From positions 1 to 32,656 of the forward strand of contig JAUYOL010000010.1 in assembly GCA_030695905.1 (NCBI GenBank): a stretch of DNA of 32,656 bases, in the 5' to 3' direction. Of the stretch, positions 7,545 to 15,345 are shown one piece after another. Positions within the stretch are counted from its first letter, which is position 1; each line of letters opens with the position of its first letter. The translations under genes were made by a program, and so were the position numbers. Under the pieces are notes generated by a model. The model made no database searches. It was not told the DNA's origin and worked only from the letters and a program-made list of their open reading frames with translations. The stretch is from Candidatus Omnitrophota bacterium (GTDB lineage: Bacteria; Omnitrophota; Gorgyraeia; 2-01-FULL-45-10).

Positions 7545-7994
7545 ATGGATAAAGTAATAACAAGCAATAGGAAGGCCCATCACGACTATTTCGTGATAGA
7601 GAGCCTTGAGGCAGGAATACAGCTAAAAGGGACCGAAGTTAAGTCCATAAGGGCTGGTGGAGCAAGCCTGGCGGATAGCTTCGCGAAGCTTGAAGGTTCC
7701 GAGCTTTTGTTGTATAATATGCACGTAGCGCCTTACGAATTCGGTAATATATACAATACGGATCCTGTAAGGCCAAGAAAGTTGCTTCTTCATAAACGTC
7801 AGATACAGAAGCTTGCCGCTGAAGTCTCAACGAAGCATCTTGCACTAATACCTCTTAAGCTTTATTTCAAAAATGGACTTGTAAAAGTGGATTTGGCCCT
7901 CGCGAAGGGCAAGAAGCATTATGATAAGCGCGAAGCCATAAAGCAGCGCGAATCGGATAAAGAATTAAAAAGAGTATTAAAAAGCAGAAAATAG
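7545..7994 (+). CDS. smpB: SsrA-binding protein SmpB
   Basis: SmpB binds the tRNA-like domain of tmRNA and delivers it to stalled ribosomes for trans-translation. The 149-residue protein shows the family blocks HHDYFVIESLEAGIQLKGTEVKSIRAG, LYNMHVAPYEFGNIYNTDPVRPRKLLLHKRQI (given here in part), LKLYFKNGLVKVDLALAKGKK and the basic C-terminal tail beginning HYDKREAIKQRE. The ssrA gene starts 14 bases after its stop, so protein and RNA partner are probably on one transcript. It is the only protein gene on the plus strand here. Confidence 0.96.
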   Translation: MDKVITSNRKAHHDYFVIESLEAGIQLKGTEVKSIRAGGASLADSFAKLEGSELLLYNMHVAPYEFGNIYNTDPVRPRKLLLHKRQIQKLAAEVSTKHLALIPLKLYFKNGLVKVDLALAKGKKHYDKREAIKQRESDKELKRVLKSRK

Positions 7995-8007
7995 CTCATT
8001 GAAAAAT

Positions 8008-8426
8008 GGGGGTGAAAGGCTTCGACCCAGATAAGCATGACAAGGGTGGCATGTAGAGGTCGTCAGGAGGCCTCTTAAAACACCTGACAAATATCAAATG
8101 CTGAAACTCTAAACGTTCCGGCATCAGTAGATCAGCTTCTTGCAACCATGCAAGTGGTTAAAGGCGCTGCTCCACTGGCAAGCGTTGCTCTCTAAATAGA
8201 GCAACCCGTCTTCTGATCCAGCCTGTGGGGTTAGAAAGACGTCATTAACAGGATAGTCTCGATTTTTTTCAGTCCTTGGGGATCGGGATGAAATTTTTAA
8301 GGACTCAGCTGCCGGAAATTCCGCCTGTTGAAGTTCCGGCGGTAAGATGAAAAAGCGGGATAAACATAGTAGAGGCTCTTGATCTGATGTTTGGGCACGC
8401 GGGTTCGAATCCCGCCACCTCCACCA
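8008..8426 (+). ncRNA. ssrA: Transfer-messenger RNA (tmRNA)
   Basis: This is a one-piece tmRNA of 419 nt. The 5' end GGGGGTGAAAGGCTTCGAC and the 3' end, with T arm CGGG-TTCGAAT-CCCG and CACCTCC-A-CCA, form the tRNA-like domain; the acceptor strands pair with one G-U. Pseudoknot 1 is visible at about 8054-8088: GAGGTC pairs with GGCCTC, and GTCAGG inside pairs with CCTGAC. A further hairpin, GTTGCTCT / AGAGCAAC, brackets the tag stop codon. It acts with SmpB to release stalled ribosomes and tag incomplete proteins. Mature ends are taken from the acceptor stem. Confidence 0.95.
8100..8195 (+). other. tmRNA tag reading frame, unusually long
   Basis: Counting 11 bases after pseudoknot 1, as in E. 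coli tmRNA, gives a resume codon GCT at 8100. The frame stays open for 31 codons and stops at TAA 8193-8195 inside a hairpin. The tag would begin AETLNVPASV and end APLASVAL. Most known tags have about 8 to 20 residues and end in a form of ALAA; this one ends in VAL. Both other frames hit a stop within four codons, which supports the frame. The exact resume codon is inferred. Confidence 0.6.
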
Positions 8427-8600
8427 TGAACCATTCGCAAAAAATTCTATCAAATTTTTTGCTCAGGTTCATGGCGCAGCCTGCCATGTACCTGACGAGC
8501 GAGGCGAGGAATAGTGCACAGGCCATATTGATTTTTTGCGAATGGTGAATGCCCTGTACCGGAGGCACGAACGAAATGAGTGCCGACTGGTACAGGGCAA
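8424..8600 (+). repeat. Palindromic repeat, copy B, directly 3' of tmRNA
   Basis: The element begins at the tmRNA CCA with CATGAACC, paired with GGTTCATG at 8466-8473. Two nested repeats follow: CCATTCGCAAAAAAT at 8431-8445 is inverted at 8531-8545, and GCAAAAAATT is inverted again within 8437-8461. The block GGTTCATGGCGCAGCC (8466-8481) differs by one base from copy A. The 48-nt unit at 8551-8598 (GCCCTGTACC...GGTACAGGGC) has the same length as the copy A unit, with paired changes in its stem. The element fills the gap between the convergent ssrA and deacetylase genes. A weak CTTTTC follows, so a terminator role is possible but unproven. Confidence 0.8.
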
Positions 8601-8629
8601 TACCTTTTCAATTTGAAATTAATGAATGC

Positions 8630-9463
8630 TTAGTTTCGAGAAGGCTTCTTTAGTGACAGGAATGTTTCGTAGGATATAAGCTGGATGTTATTATCTTTGA
8701 TGGCGTCTTTGATGCGCTGGTCGGTAAGGGCGAATAATTCGGTTTCGCCGGCCCGGTGCCAGCTGTAGCGATCCAGAACTTCGGGGCTTAAAAATCCCGG
8801 GTGGGTAACGATCTCCGTAACGCCATCTTTTAAATTTTCAAGCATCATCTTAATCTTTTCTATATTAAGATTACCCGCATCGATAAGCCCCATAAAGAAG
8901 TCCGTGTGAAATAGCCCCGAAGTTTTTATCTTATTTTCTATGCCGCGGGCAAAACTATTCAGAACAAACGACTTATAATTTTCTTTTGACAATATGCCCT
9001 TTGGCCGCACATCGCCCCTGGGAAATCTTATCGCAGGTATACCGTACTCTTTCGCAAGCTGAATGAATATATCAAGAATTTGCGGTATAAGATGTATATG
9101 TTCGTGGCCGTTTATGTGGGTTATATCAAGCCCTTTCGACCTCAAAAGCTCTAATTGAGCTTTTAGCTCAGTGTAAATATCTTGCTGCTTTACTATGCCC
9201 AAAAGAAGGCTAAAAAATAGTCCATTGTGGTTTTTATAAAATTTGGAAGAGGAGAGAAGCGGCTTTGTCTCTGAAAGCGCGAGGTGCGCCCCTACACCTT
9301 TAAACGACAGACCCTTTATTGTTTCTACAGCGTCATCAAATGCCTCACCCGTCGGTATTACGCTGACGGATGTTACGATACCCTCTTTGCACGCCTTAGC
9401 GATACCCTCGTTTATGCTTTTGGTAAGCCCAAGATCATCCGCGGTTACTATTAGATACTTCAT
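8630..9463 (-). CDS. YdjC/ChbG-family carbohydrate deacetylase
   Basis: The 277-residue protein belongs to the YdjC-like metal-dependent N-deacetylases (ChbG, HpnK, NaxD). Metal and catalytic residues are in VTADDLGL (Asp9, Asp10), VGAHLAL (His60) and HINGHEHIHLIP, with the late histidine in VTHPGF. It has no signal peptide and should act in the cytosol. Its start overlaps the GT2 stop by four bases. The neighbouring GT2 and ArnT-like genes suggest that it deacetylates a lipid-carrier-linked N-acetylhexosamine, as NaxD does in Francisella. HpnK-like hopanoid work is an alternative, but no hopanoid gene is visible. Confidence 0.88.
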   Translation of the reverse strand: MKYLIVTADDLGLTKSINEGIAKACKEGIVTSVSVIPTGEAFDDAVETIKGLSFKGVGAHLALSETKPLLSSSKFYKNHNGLFFSLLLGIVKQQDIYTELKAQLELLRSKGLDITHINGHEHIHLIPQILDIFIQLAKEYGIPAIRFPRGDVRPKGILSKENYKSFVLNSFARGIENKIKTSGLFHTDFFMGLIDAGNLNIEKIKMMLENLKDGVTEIVTHPGFLSPEVLDRYSWHRAGETELFALTDQRIKDAIKDNNIQLISYETFLSLKKPSRN

Positions 9464-10149
9464 TTTAGAAATTTGTATTTAAACATATCCCAGAAAGTCC
9501 TGATAACTACGGAAAGCCTCGATATTGTGGAAACACCCTGGGTGCGCAATTCAAACAACAGCCCAAACTGCTTTATCTTAAATCCTCTTCTTTTCGCTTC
9601 GGCAAATATCTCTACATCCACAAACGGGCTTCGAGATATCAGGTTCAACCCTTTCAGGACTTCTGATTTATATATCTTGAAACCTGAATTTATATCTTTT
9701 ATGCTCAGGCCGAATAAAAACTGCACCAGAAAATTATAAACCTTTGACATCACTATTCTCTTTATCGCGGCGTCTTTTATTACCATACTGTATCCGGTAA
9801 TAACATCGGCTTCGCCAAGAAGAGCCAATCCCTTTTTAACATCGTCTTCCCTTACCGGCAGGTCCGCGTCAGTATAGATGGCGACTTCTTTCGACACATT
9901 GCGAAGGCCCTCGCCGAGAGCTCCTCCGAATTTTGTATTATTATTAAGCCTTATTAATTTAATATGAGAATCATTCAGGGCCAATTTTTCGACTACGTCC
10001 GCACTATTATCTTTTGACGCGTCATCGACGATGACGATCTCGTAGTCATCGGATAACTCCGACGCAAGCCGCGACACTTTGCGCAATGTCTCGGTAATAT
10101 TGGCCGATTCATTATACATCGGCAATACAAATGATATGGAGCGGGGCAT
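9460..10149 (-). CDS. GT2 glycosyltransferase, polyprenyl-phosphate sugar synthase type
   Basis: The 229-residue protein has a GT-A fold typical of dolichol-phosphate mannose synthase and ArnC-like enzymes: SFVLPMYNESANI at the start, VIVDDASKDNSADVV for nucleotide binding, the acidic metal motif in YTDADLP and the DINSGFKIYKSEVL block. It lacks the C-terminal membrane helices of ArnC, so it is probably peripheral. It would move a sugar from a nucleotide donor to undecaprenyl phosphate on the cytosolic face. Its ATG shares one base with the stop of the ArnT-like gene, and its stop overlaps the deacetylase start, tying the three together. Confidence 0.9.
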   Translation of the reverse strand: MPRSISFVLPMYNESANITETLRKVSRLASELSDDYEIVIVDDASKDNSADVVEKLALNDSHIKLIRLNNNTKFGGALGEGLRNVSKEVAIYTDADLPVREDDVKKGLALLGEADVITGYSMVIKDAAIKRIVMSKVYNFLVQFLFGLSIKDINSGFKIYKSEVLKGLNLISRSPFVDVEIFAEAKRRGFKIKQFGLLFELRTQGVSTISRLSVVIRTFWDMFKYKFLK

Positions 10150-11747
10150 TACTTCAACTCCTCTTTGCTGTTCGTGATAACACGCTTCTTGCCGTATTGA
10201 TAAATAACGCGCATACTATCGTCAGTAATATTTCTTTTTTTCAATACTCCCCAGACAGTCTCGCCCTTATTTATAAATTCAGACAAATTACTGCTGTTAG
10301 AAAGGAATACCGGAATAATACCTGTATAAAACGCGACTCCGGGCCTATAATCCCTTTCACAGCCTATTACATCGCCCGGCTTATAATACGCCATTAAAGC
10401 CCTGGAAGCCGGTTTGCTTGACTCATATCCTTCCACAAACGGCAAAACCTTTTTGGATATGGGATACAATATCAAACCGACTGAACATGCTATCAATATA
10501 AATGCCGCCAAAAACCTTTTTCTTATAAATGCGGCGAAAGAGAGCCCCATGCCAAAGGCCATAAATAATCCCGCATTAACCGCCGCAGGCAAAATATCCG
10601 GAGAGTCTATTTTTATAAATATGTACCCGCCTATTAATCCCAGGACTACAGCCAGTATCAGAAAATAATACGATGCTCTCATGCCAACAATAACGGGCCT
10701 TTCGCTTTGCCTTGTTAAAAAGTCGTCCCAAAATTTTCCGACGATAACAGCAAGAGATATAAAACATGGGAAGATATAAGTGGGTAGTTTCGTGCTGGAA
10801 ACCGTGAAAAAGATAAAGATCACTATAAGCCACAGCAGCATAAAGATAGAATGGCTACGATTTGCTGACTCCGGTTTCCGGATCCCGGTTAACATCTTCC
10901 ATGCTCCAAGCGGCAGAAATGCGCTCCATGGGAAGAACCCGCCGAAGATCACAGGAATATTGTAGTATATCTCGGAACCGGTCTTGTGTTCAGGCGTCAG
11001 AAACCTTGTTATATTGTGGAATCCGAAAAACTCGTCCATAAAGGTATTGGCGTGCGATTTATACATTACTATATACCACGGCAGCGCTATAAGCATGAAC
11101 ACTAAGGAAGACCAGGCAATGACCTTAAACTTTTTAAAAAGCGTAAAATCCCTGACAAACATCATATAAACAAATATTATAAAACCGGGAAGCAGTAAAC
11201 CTATAGGGCCTTTGGTAAGAACAGAGAGGCCTAAAGCGGCTGCGGATAAAACATAAAAATAACCCTTCTTTCTTATCTGTCCGTAGAAGAAGAACAGCAC
11301 GCCTAAAAGCATGCAGGTCGAAAGAAGCATATCCGTCACGCACGCGTTGGCAAGTATCACATATTCGACATTTGTCGCGAGCACAATGGCGGAAAATATC
11401 CCTACCCTGTTGTTAAAAAGAAGCCTGCCCAATAGATATATCGCGGCCAGCCCGATAAATCCAAAAAGGCCCGATGGGAATCTTGCGGCAAACTCATTTA
11501 TGCCGAAGACCTTGTAAGACGCTTCGACCAGCCAGTAAAAAAGTATCGGTTTCTCAAATTGAGGCTTCCCGTACAGGTATGGCGTAAGCCATTCTCCCTT
11601 TTCCACCATCTCCTTGGCTGTCTGGGCATAAAAAGTCTCATCAGGATCTGTCAGGGCGAACTTCCCCATCTGGGAAAAGTAGAGATAGCCCGACAGAAGC
11701 AGCAGCAATAATATGACTATTATGGGTTTTTCTAAAATTTTAAACAT
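10149..11747 (-). CDS. ArnT-like membrane glycosyltransferase (GT83/PMT superfamily)
   Basis: The 532-residue protein is strongly hydrophobic, with roughly eleven or twelve membrane segments. The first periplasmic loop has the ArnT signature: DPDETFYAQTAKEMVEKGEW with catalytic-type acidic residues, then QFEKPILFYWL and INEFAARFPSGLFG. Members take a sugar from undecaprenyl phosphate and attach it to lipid A or another periplasmic acceptor. A soluble C-terminal part of about 100 residues follows the last helix. It is first in a three-gene unit with a GT2 enzyme and a deacetylase. The acceptor cannot be told from sequence; lipid A is the family precedent. Confidence 0.9.
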   Translation of the reverse strand: MFKILEKPIIVILLLLLLSGYLYFSQMGKFALTDPDETFYAQTAKEMVEKGEWLTPYLYGKPQFEKPILFYWLVEASYKVFGINEFAARFPSGLFGFIGLAAIYLLGRLLFNNRVGIFSAIVLATNVEYVILANACVTDMLLSTCMLLGVLFFFYGQIRKKGYFYVLSAAALGLSVLTKGPIGLLLPGFIIFVYMMFVRDFTLFKKFKVIAWSSLVFMLIALPWYIVMYKSHANTFMDEFFGFHNITRFLTPEHKTGSEIYYNIPVIFGGFFPWSAFLPLGAWKMLTGIRKPESANRSHSIFMLLWLIVIFIFFTVSSTKLPTYIFPCFISLAVIVGKFWDDFLTRQSERPVIVGMRASYYFLILAVVLGLIGGYIFIKIDSPDILPAAVNAGLFMAFGMGLSFAAFIRKRFLAAFILIACSVGLILYPISKKVLPFVEGYESSKPASRALMAYYKPGDVIGCERDYRPGVAFYTGIIPVFLSNSSNLSEFINKGETVWGVLKKRNITDDSMRVIYQYGKKRVITNSKEELK

Positions 11748-11775
11748 TTTTTCTTTAGACCTGGATTATCGTATA

Positions 11776-11804
11776 AGCGTACTATATAGGTATAATTATG
11801 TCAA
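11776..11804 (-). promoter_or_regulatory. Promoter candidate for the ArnT-like gene cluster
   Basis: A perfect -35 TTGACA (11804-11799) lies 17 bases from TACGCT (11781-11776), which matches only half of the -10 consensus. It is placed 29 bases ahead of the ATG, downstream of the bioA stop. The perfect -35 and spacing support it; the poor -10 may imply low or activator-dependent expression. Confidence 0.4.
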
Positions 11805-11823
11805 TTGAATTGGGCATCCGTGC

Positions 11824-13158
11824 TTAAAGAGCCCGGATGATATCATACGTATTGCGCAGGATATATTCCACATCGGCTCTATCGATACATAGGGGCGGAA
11901 ATAGATATATGATATCACCAAGAGGCCTTAAAACCAAGGATCTCTTTAACCCCTTTTTATATATCTCAAGGCCTATCCTTCTTTTAAAGCCAAAACCTTC
12001 TTTTGTTTTTTTATCTCTGACTAATTCTATAGCGCCTATCATGCCGATATGCCTTACATCGCCCACTATTGGCAGGGACCTGAACCGTTCCAGCTCATCA
12101 TGCAATATGGGCATTGTCTTCTTCATCTTATCCAGCGTCCTTTCCTTCTTGAAGATATCAAGGCTGGCTAAGGCGCATGAGCAGGCAATGGGATTTGCTG
12201 TATAAGTATGGCCGCTATAAAACGTTTTTCTCTTATCATACTCCGCGTAAAATGCTTTGTAGATATTATCGGTCGTAATGGTCATGCCTAACGGCATATA
12301 GCCGGCGGTTATGCCTTTGGAAAGGCATAGAAAATCGGGTTTGATCTTTACATGATCACACGCGAACATCTTTCCTGTTCTTCCAAAACCCGTCGCCACT
12401 TCATCCGCTATAAGATGAACGCCATATTTATCACAGATCCGCGCGGCCAAAGCAAGGTATTCCTTAGGATATACTATCATGCCTCCCGCCGCCATCACGA
12501 GAGGCTCCAGGATAAATGCCGCGATCTCCCGGCCTTTATTTTTAAGAAGCGCTTCGAGCGGTATTGTACATTCTAATGCGCAGGAGGTTCTCTTTTTACC
12601 CATAGGACAGCGGTAACAATAAGGCGACGGCACTTTAAATGATTTGAAAAAAAGTTTTTCAAATACTTTATTGAACAGGCCCACGCCTGCGACGGACATC
12701 GCGCCTATCGTATCGCCGTGGTAGCCGCAATCTAACGATACAAATTTAGTCTTGTGCCGCTTGCCCGTATTCTGCCAATACTGAAATGACATTTTGAGCG
12801 CGGTTTCAACGGCGGTAGAACCATCGTCGGAAAAAAATACTTTGGCAAGATTACCGGGAACTACAGAGAGGATCCTCTCCGCTAAAAGTATCGCGCTCTT
12901 GTGTGTAAACCCGGCGAACATTACGTGGCCCATGGAGTCCAGTTGTTTCATTATCGCTTTGTTGATCTCGGGACGATTATGGCCATGGATGTTGCACCAC
13001 CAGCTCGAAATGGTGTCATAATAAAAATTTCCTTTGTCGTCGTATAATTTAACACCCTTTGCCCTTTCGATAAGTATGGGAGGCAGTTTTCGGCAATCCT
13101 TCATCTGTGTATAGGGGTGCCAGATATATTGCAGATCTTTTTCTATCCAGTTTTTCAT
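11824..13158 (-). CDS. bioA: Adenosylmethionine-8-amino-7-oxononanoate aminotransferase
   Basis: BioA transfers an amino group from S-adenosylmethionine to KAPA, giving DAPA. The 444-residue length is usual. Marks are the N-terminal YIWHPYTQMKDC, SSWWCNIHGHNRPEI, DDGSTAVETALKMSFQYW, IADEVATGFGRTGK and the PLP lysine in LSKGITAGYMPLG (Lys281). A segment near residues 181-197 carries four cysteines (CYRCP...CALEC). Trp52 and Trp53, in the substrate pocket of known BioA proteins, are present and favour BioA over other class III aminotransferases. It is last in the bio operon, 22 bases after bioD. Confidence 0.96.
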   Translation of the reverse strand: MKNWIEKDLQYIWHPYTQMKDCRKLPPILIERAKGVKLYDDKGNFYYDTISSWWCNIHGHNRPEINKAIMKQLDSMGHVMFAGFTHKSAILLAERILSVVPGNLAKVFFSDDGSTAVETALKMSFQYWQNTGKRHKTKFVSLDCGYHGDTIGAMSVAGVGLFNKVFEKLFFKSFKVPSPYCYRCPMGKKRTSCALECTIPLEALLKNKGREIAAFILEPLVMAAGGMIVYPKEYLALAARICDKYGVHLIADEVATGFGRTGKMFACDHVKIKPDFLCLSKGITAGYMPLGMTITTDNIYKAFYAEYDKRKTFYSGHTYTANPIACSCALASLDIFKKERTLDKMKKTMPILHDELERFRSLPIVGDVRHIGMIGAIELVRDKKTKEGFGFKRRIGLEIYKKGLKRSLVLRPLGDIIYLFPPLCIDRADVEYILRNTYDIIRAL

Positions 13159-13180
13159 ACTGCACTGTCAACTTTCATCA

Positions 13181-13879
13181 TTATATGTGGTTCAGTATTT
13201 TATTGCCTATAGGTTCAAAATATTTGAACAAAAAATCCGCATTACGAGCGTGCGGCAAGATTCCAAAGACTTCTATGCCGGAGAGGGCTTTTACTATGCG
13301 AGGGTTGTCTTTTAAAATAATCTCATCGGTATCATTTGCGGCATTATTAAAAATTGTACCTATGATTTTTATATCTCTCGACCTTAACGCTTCTATGCTT
13401 AAAAGCGTGTGATTAATAGCTCCGGCCCTGTTTCCCGCTACAAGAAGCACAGGCAGGCGAAATTCCCTAATCACGTCTATCAGCAACCTGTCTTCATCCA
13501 GAGGAACCAGCAGTCCTCCGGTCCCTTCAATTATAACAGTATCAAAATGTTCTGACAGGCAGGCAAGCGACTTTTTTATAGTATCTATCTTTACGGCCGC
13601 GCCTTCCAAACGTCCTGCCAGATGCGGAGAAGACGCGAATTTAAAAGTATACGGCGCCATCGAAGGAATATAAGCTTTATATTCCGACTCTTTCCTTTTC
13701 ATCAGTTTCATGTGCCGGCGAATATCTTTAAGATGCCTTCCGGATCCTGTCTGGACCCATTTTTGTGTAACTACTTTATGATTATTTTTAATGAGGAGCC
13801 GGCCAAGCAATCCGGTAACTATTGTTTTGCCGACATTTGTATCTGTCCCCGCCACGAATATCGCTCTCACCCCGCTCAT
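13181..13879 (-). CDS. bioD: ATP-dependent dethiobiotin synthetase
   Basis: BioD closes the ureido ring of DAPA with CO2 and ATP to make dethiobiotin. The 232-residue protein has the P-loop GTDTNVGKTIVTG at residues 12-24, the KWVQTGSG substrate segment (KxxxTG), the acidic and glycine-rich EGTGGLLVPLDED and the VLLVAGNRAGAINHTLLS block. The start is ATG with GGGAGA just upstream. It lies between bioC and bioA, in the order expected for a complete operon. Confidence 0.95.
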   Translation of the reverse strand: MSGVRAIFVAGTDTNVGKTIVTGLLGRLLIKNNHKVVTQKWVQTGSGRHLKDIRRHMKLMKRKESEYKAYIPSMAPYTFKFASSPHLAGRLEGAAVKIDTIKKSLACLSEHFDTVIIEGTGGLLVPLDEDRLLIDVIREFRLPVLLVAGNRAGAINHTLLSIEALRSRDIKIIGTIFNNAANDTDEIILKDNPRIVKALSGIEVFGILPHARNADFLFKYFEPIGNKILNHI

Positions 13880-13892
13880 TCTCCCATCCTAT

Positions 13893-13914
13893 CCCGCCTA
13901 TAAGAATGGGCGGG
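13893..13914 (-). repeat. Small GC-rich hairpin in the bioC-bioD gap
   Basis: CCCGCC (13893-13898) and GGCGGG (13909-13914) form a six-base inverted repeat with a ten-base loop, starting three bases after the bioC stop codon. No T-run follows on the minus strand, so it is not a standard terminator. It may stabilise or process the transcript, or be a small relic of an intergenic repeat. Confidence 0.4.
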
Positions 13915-13916
13915 GC

Positions 13917-14669
13917 TCATCTTATTCCTCTGCAGAAAAATATCTGATATGATGTTTCGATCCCGCCAAAATTTAATTTATACGCTTCTTCCACCTTATT
14001 AAAAGCATCCCTGCGCCATAAAAGAATGTTCTTCATGGCATCGCCCCAGGCGCCCGTGGATCTTATTTTATTCAACAACTGCGCAAGTGAAGAGAACTTC
14101 TCTTTTACAACCTCTTCCCTCACAGCGACATCCTTAAAATGCCTGTTCATTATCAATTCTATCGCGTCTTTCTTTAAAAAACCGGCGGCGTCTATCTCTA
14201 TGCGGCTGCCCAAAACCGCCTTTAAAGAATGGCCCAATTCCCAGAAAGTCGCGGGCCCGAACATAGAGAATGATATGGCGCCGTTTTCAGTAAGAGCGCC
14301 TTTATATTTTAATATAGCGCCTTCGAAATCCTTAAACCATTGGAACGCCGCGTTAGACGTAATAAGGTCGAACTTTGTGCTTAGATTTATCGACTCGGCA
14401 TCCGCCACTATAAATTCGACCCTTTCGTCTTTTAATTTCTTTTTGGCAACTTCGATCATGCTTTTTGATCTATCCAACGCCTTTATATTCGCCCTGCAGA
14501 ATTTCTTTCTTAAAAAAAGTGTGTAACTGCCGGTGCCGCAGCCTATCTCAAGAATATCGATAATTTCATTGCAGGGAGTTTCTTTTATGAGATTCCGGGC
14601 CGCGGCATATTGTATATTCGCGCACGTGTCGTAAATATGGGCATGACGTGAAATATTCTTCTCAATCAT
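13917..14669 (-). CDS. bioC: Malonyl-ACP O-methyltransferase BioC
   Basis: BioC methylates the free carboxyl of malonyl-ACP so that it can enter fatty acid synthesis as a pimelate precursor. From the chosen ATG the protein has 250 residues, the usual length, starting IEKNISRHAHIYDTCANIQ like other BioC proteins. The SAM-binding motif is IDILEIGCGTGSYTLFL, with an acidic ribose-binding residue in IKALDRSKSM and the FDLITSNAAFQWF block. An in-frame ATG at 14756 would add 29 unlike residues inside the upstream gene and was not used. The start overlaps that gene by eight bases. Confidence 0.92.
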   Translation of the reverse strand: MIEKNISRHAHIYDTCANIQYAAARNLIKETPCNEIIDILEIGCGTGSYTLFLRKKFCRANIKALDRSKSMIEVAKKKLKDERVEFIVADAESINLSTKFDLITSNAAFQWFKDFEGAILKYKGALTENGAISFSMFGPATFWELGHSLKAVLGSRIEIDAAGFLKKDAIELIMNRHFKDVAVREEVVKEKFSSLAQLLNKIRSTGAWGDAMKNILLWRRDAFNKVEEAYKLNFGGIETSYQIFFCRGIR

Positions 14670-15345
14670 TGAGTATTTTGTCAAAGTCATTTTTAAGAAA
14701 AGGGATGTGGCCGGCCGTTTCGATGGGTATGAATTTCGAACCCGGGAACTTTTCACTTAAGCTTCTTGCTTCTTCTACCGGCGCGATACGGTCTTCTTCG
14801 CCATGGACAAATCTCACCTTCATTCCATTGGGGCCCGGAGGCGTTATCCTGCTTCCGGATAGATATTCTAACCCATCCAGAAGAGTATCGAGGCTCATAG
14901 TATTCAAATAGTCCTTCATAAGTTCTTTCTTAAACCGGGACAATTCATCTCTTTCGTTTTTAGAAAAACAGTCGTTGTAAAATTTATAAAGAAAAGCTGT
15001 TTTATTTTTCTTAAGATATGACATCGTTTCCTTTATCTCACCGCCTTCATATCTTTCCCTCACGCTTACCAAGGTAACGCTGTCGAATCTGGGCGGGTGC
15101 TTTTTGGCCAAATCGAATGCCATAAATCCGCCCATCGACCAGCCCATGATAGAAACTTTATCCAGGTCATTCTTATCCATTTCGTCAAAAAGATTTTTTT
15201 CGAAATCTAACGGGGAAAATCTTACAGGCACCAGATAATTCGCTTTTATATCCATAGGATTAAATATCCTATAGTCTGTCGCCCATCCCGGTATCAAAAG
15301 AATGGTGCTGCCGGCAGATCTATCCAATAATTTAAATTCCGACAC
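14662..15345 (-). CDS. Alpha/beta hydrolase, likely pimeloyl-ACP methyl ester esterase
   Basis: The 227-residue alpha/beta hydrolase has an oxyanion segment LLIPGWATDYRIF, the nucleophile elbow GWSMGG, an acid in VHGEEDRIAP and the catalytic histidine in TAGHIPFL. Lying between bioF and bioC, it most likely removes the methyl group from pimeloyl-ACP methyl ester, ending the BioC-started cycle. That is the job of BioH, or of its non-homologous replacements BioG, BioK, BioJ and BioV; GWSMGG and the short length leave BioH and BioG both possible. The start is GTG with GGAGG nine bases before it, overlapping the bioF end by 14 bases. Confidence 0.85.
   Translation of the reverse strand: MSEFKLLDRSAGSTILLIPGWATDYRIFNPMDIKANYLVPVRFSPLDFEKNLFDEMDKNDLDKVSIMGWSMGGFMAFDLAKKHPPRFDSVTLVSVRERYEGGEIKETMSYLKKNKTAFLYKFYNDCFSKNERDELSRFKKELMKDYLNTMSLDTLLDGLEYLSGSRITPPGPNGMKVRFVHGEEDRIAPVEEARSLSEKFPGSKFIPIETAGHIPFLKNDFDKILND

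Noticed and set aside
8124-8568. Minus-strand open frames across 8124-8568 (peptides such as VEVAGFEPACPNIRSRAS)
   Set aside because: They lie antisense to tmRNA, and the peptide comes from its tRNA-like 3' end.
8427-8629. Intrinsic terminators for ssrA and the convergent deacetylase gene
   Set aside because: Strong hairpins exist, but none is followed by a proper T-run on either strand; they are better described as the repeat element.
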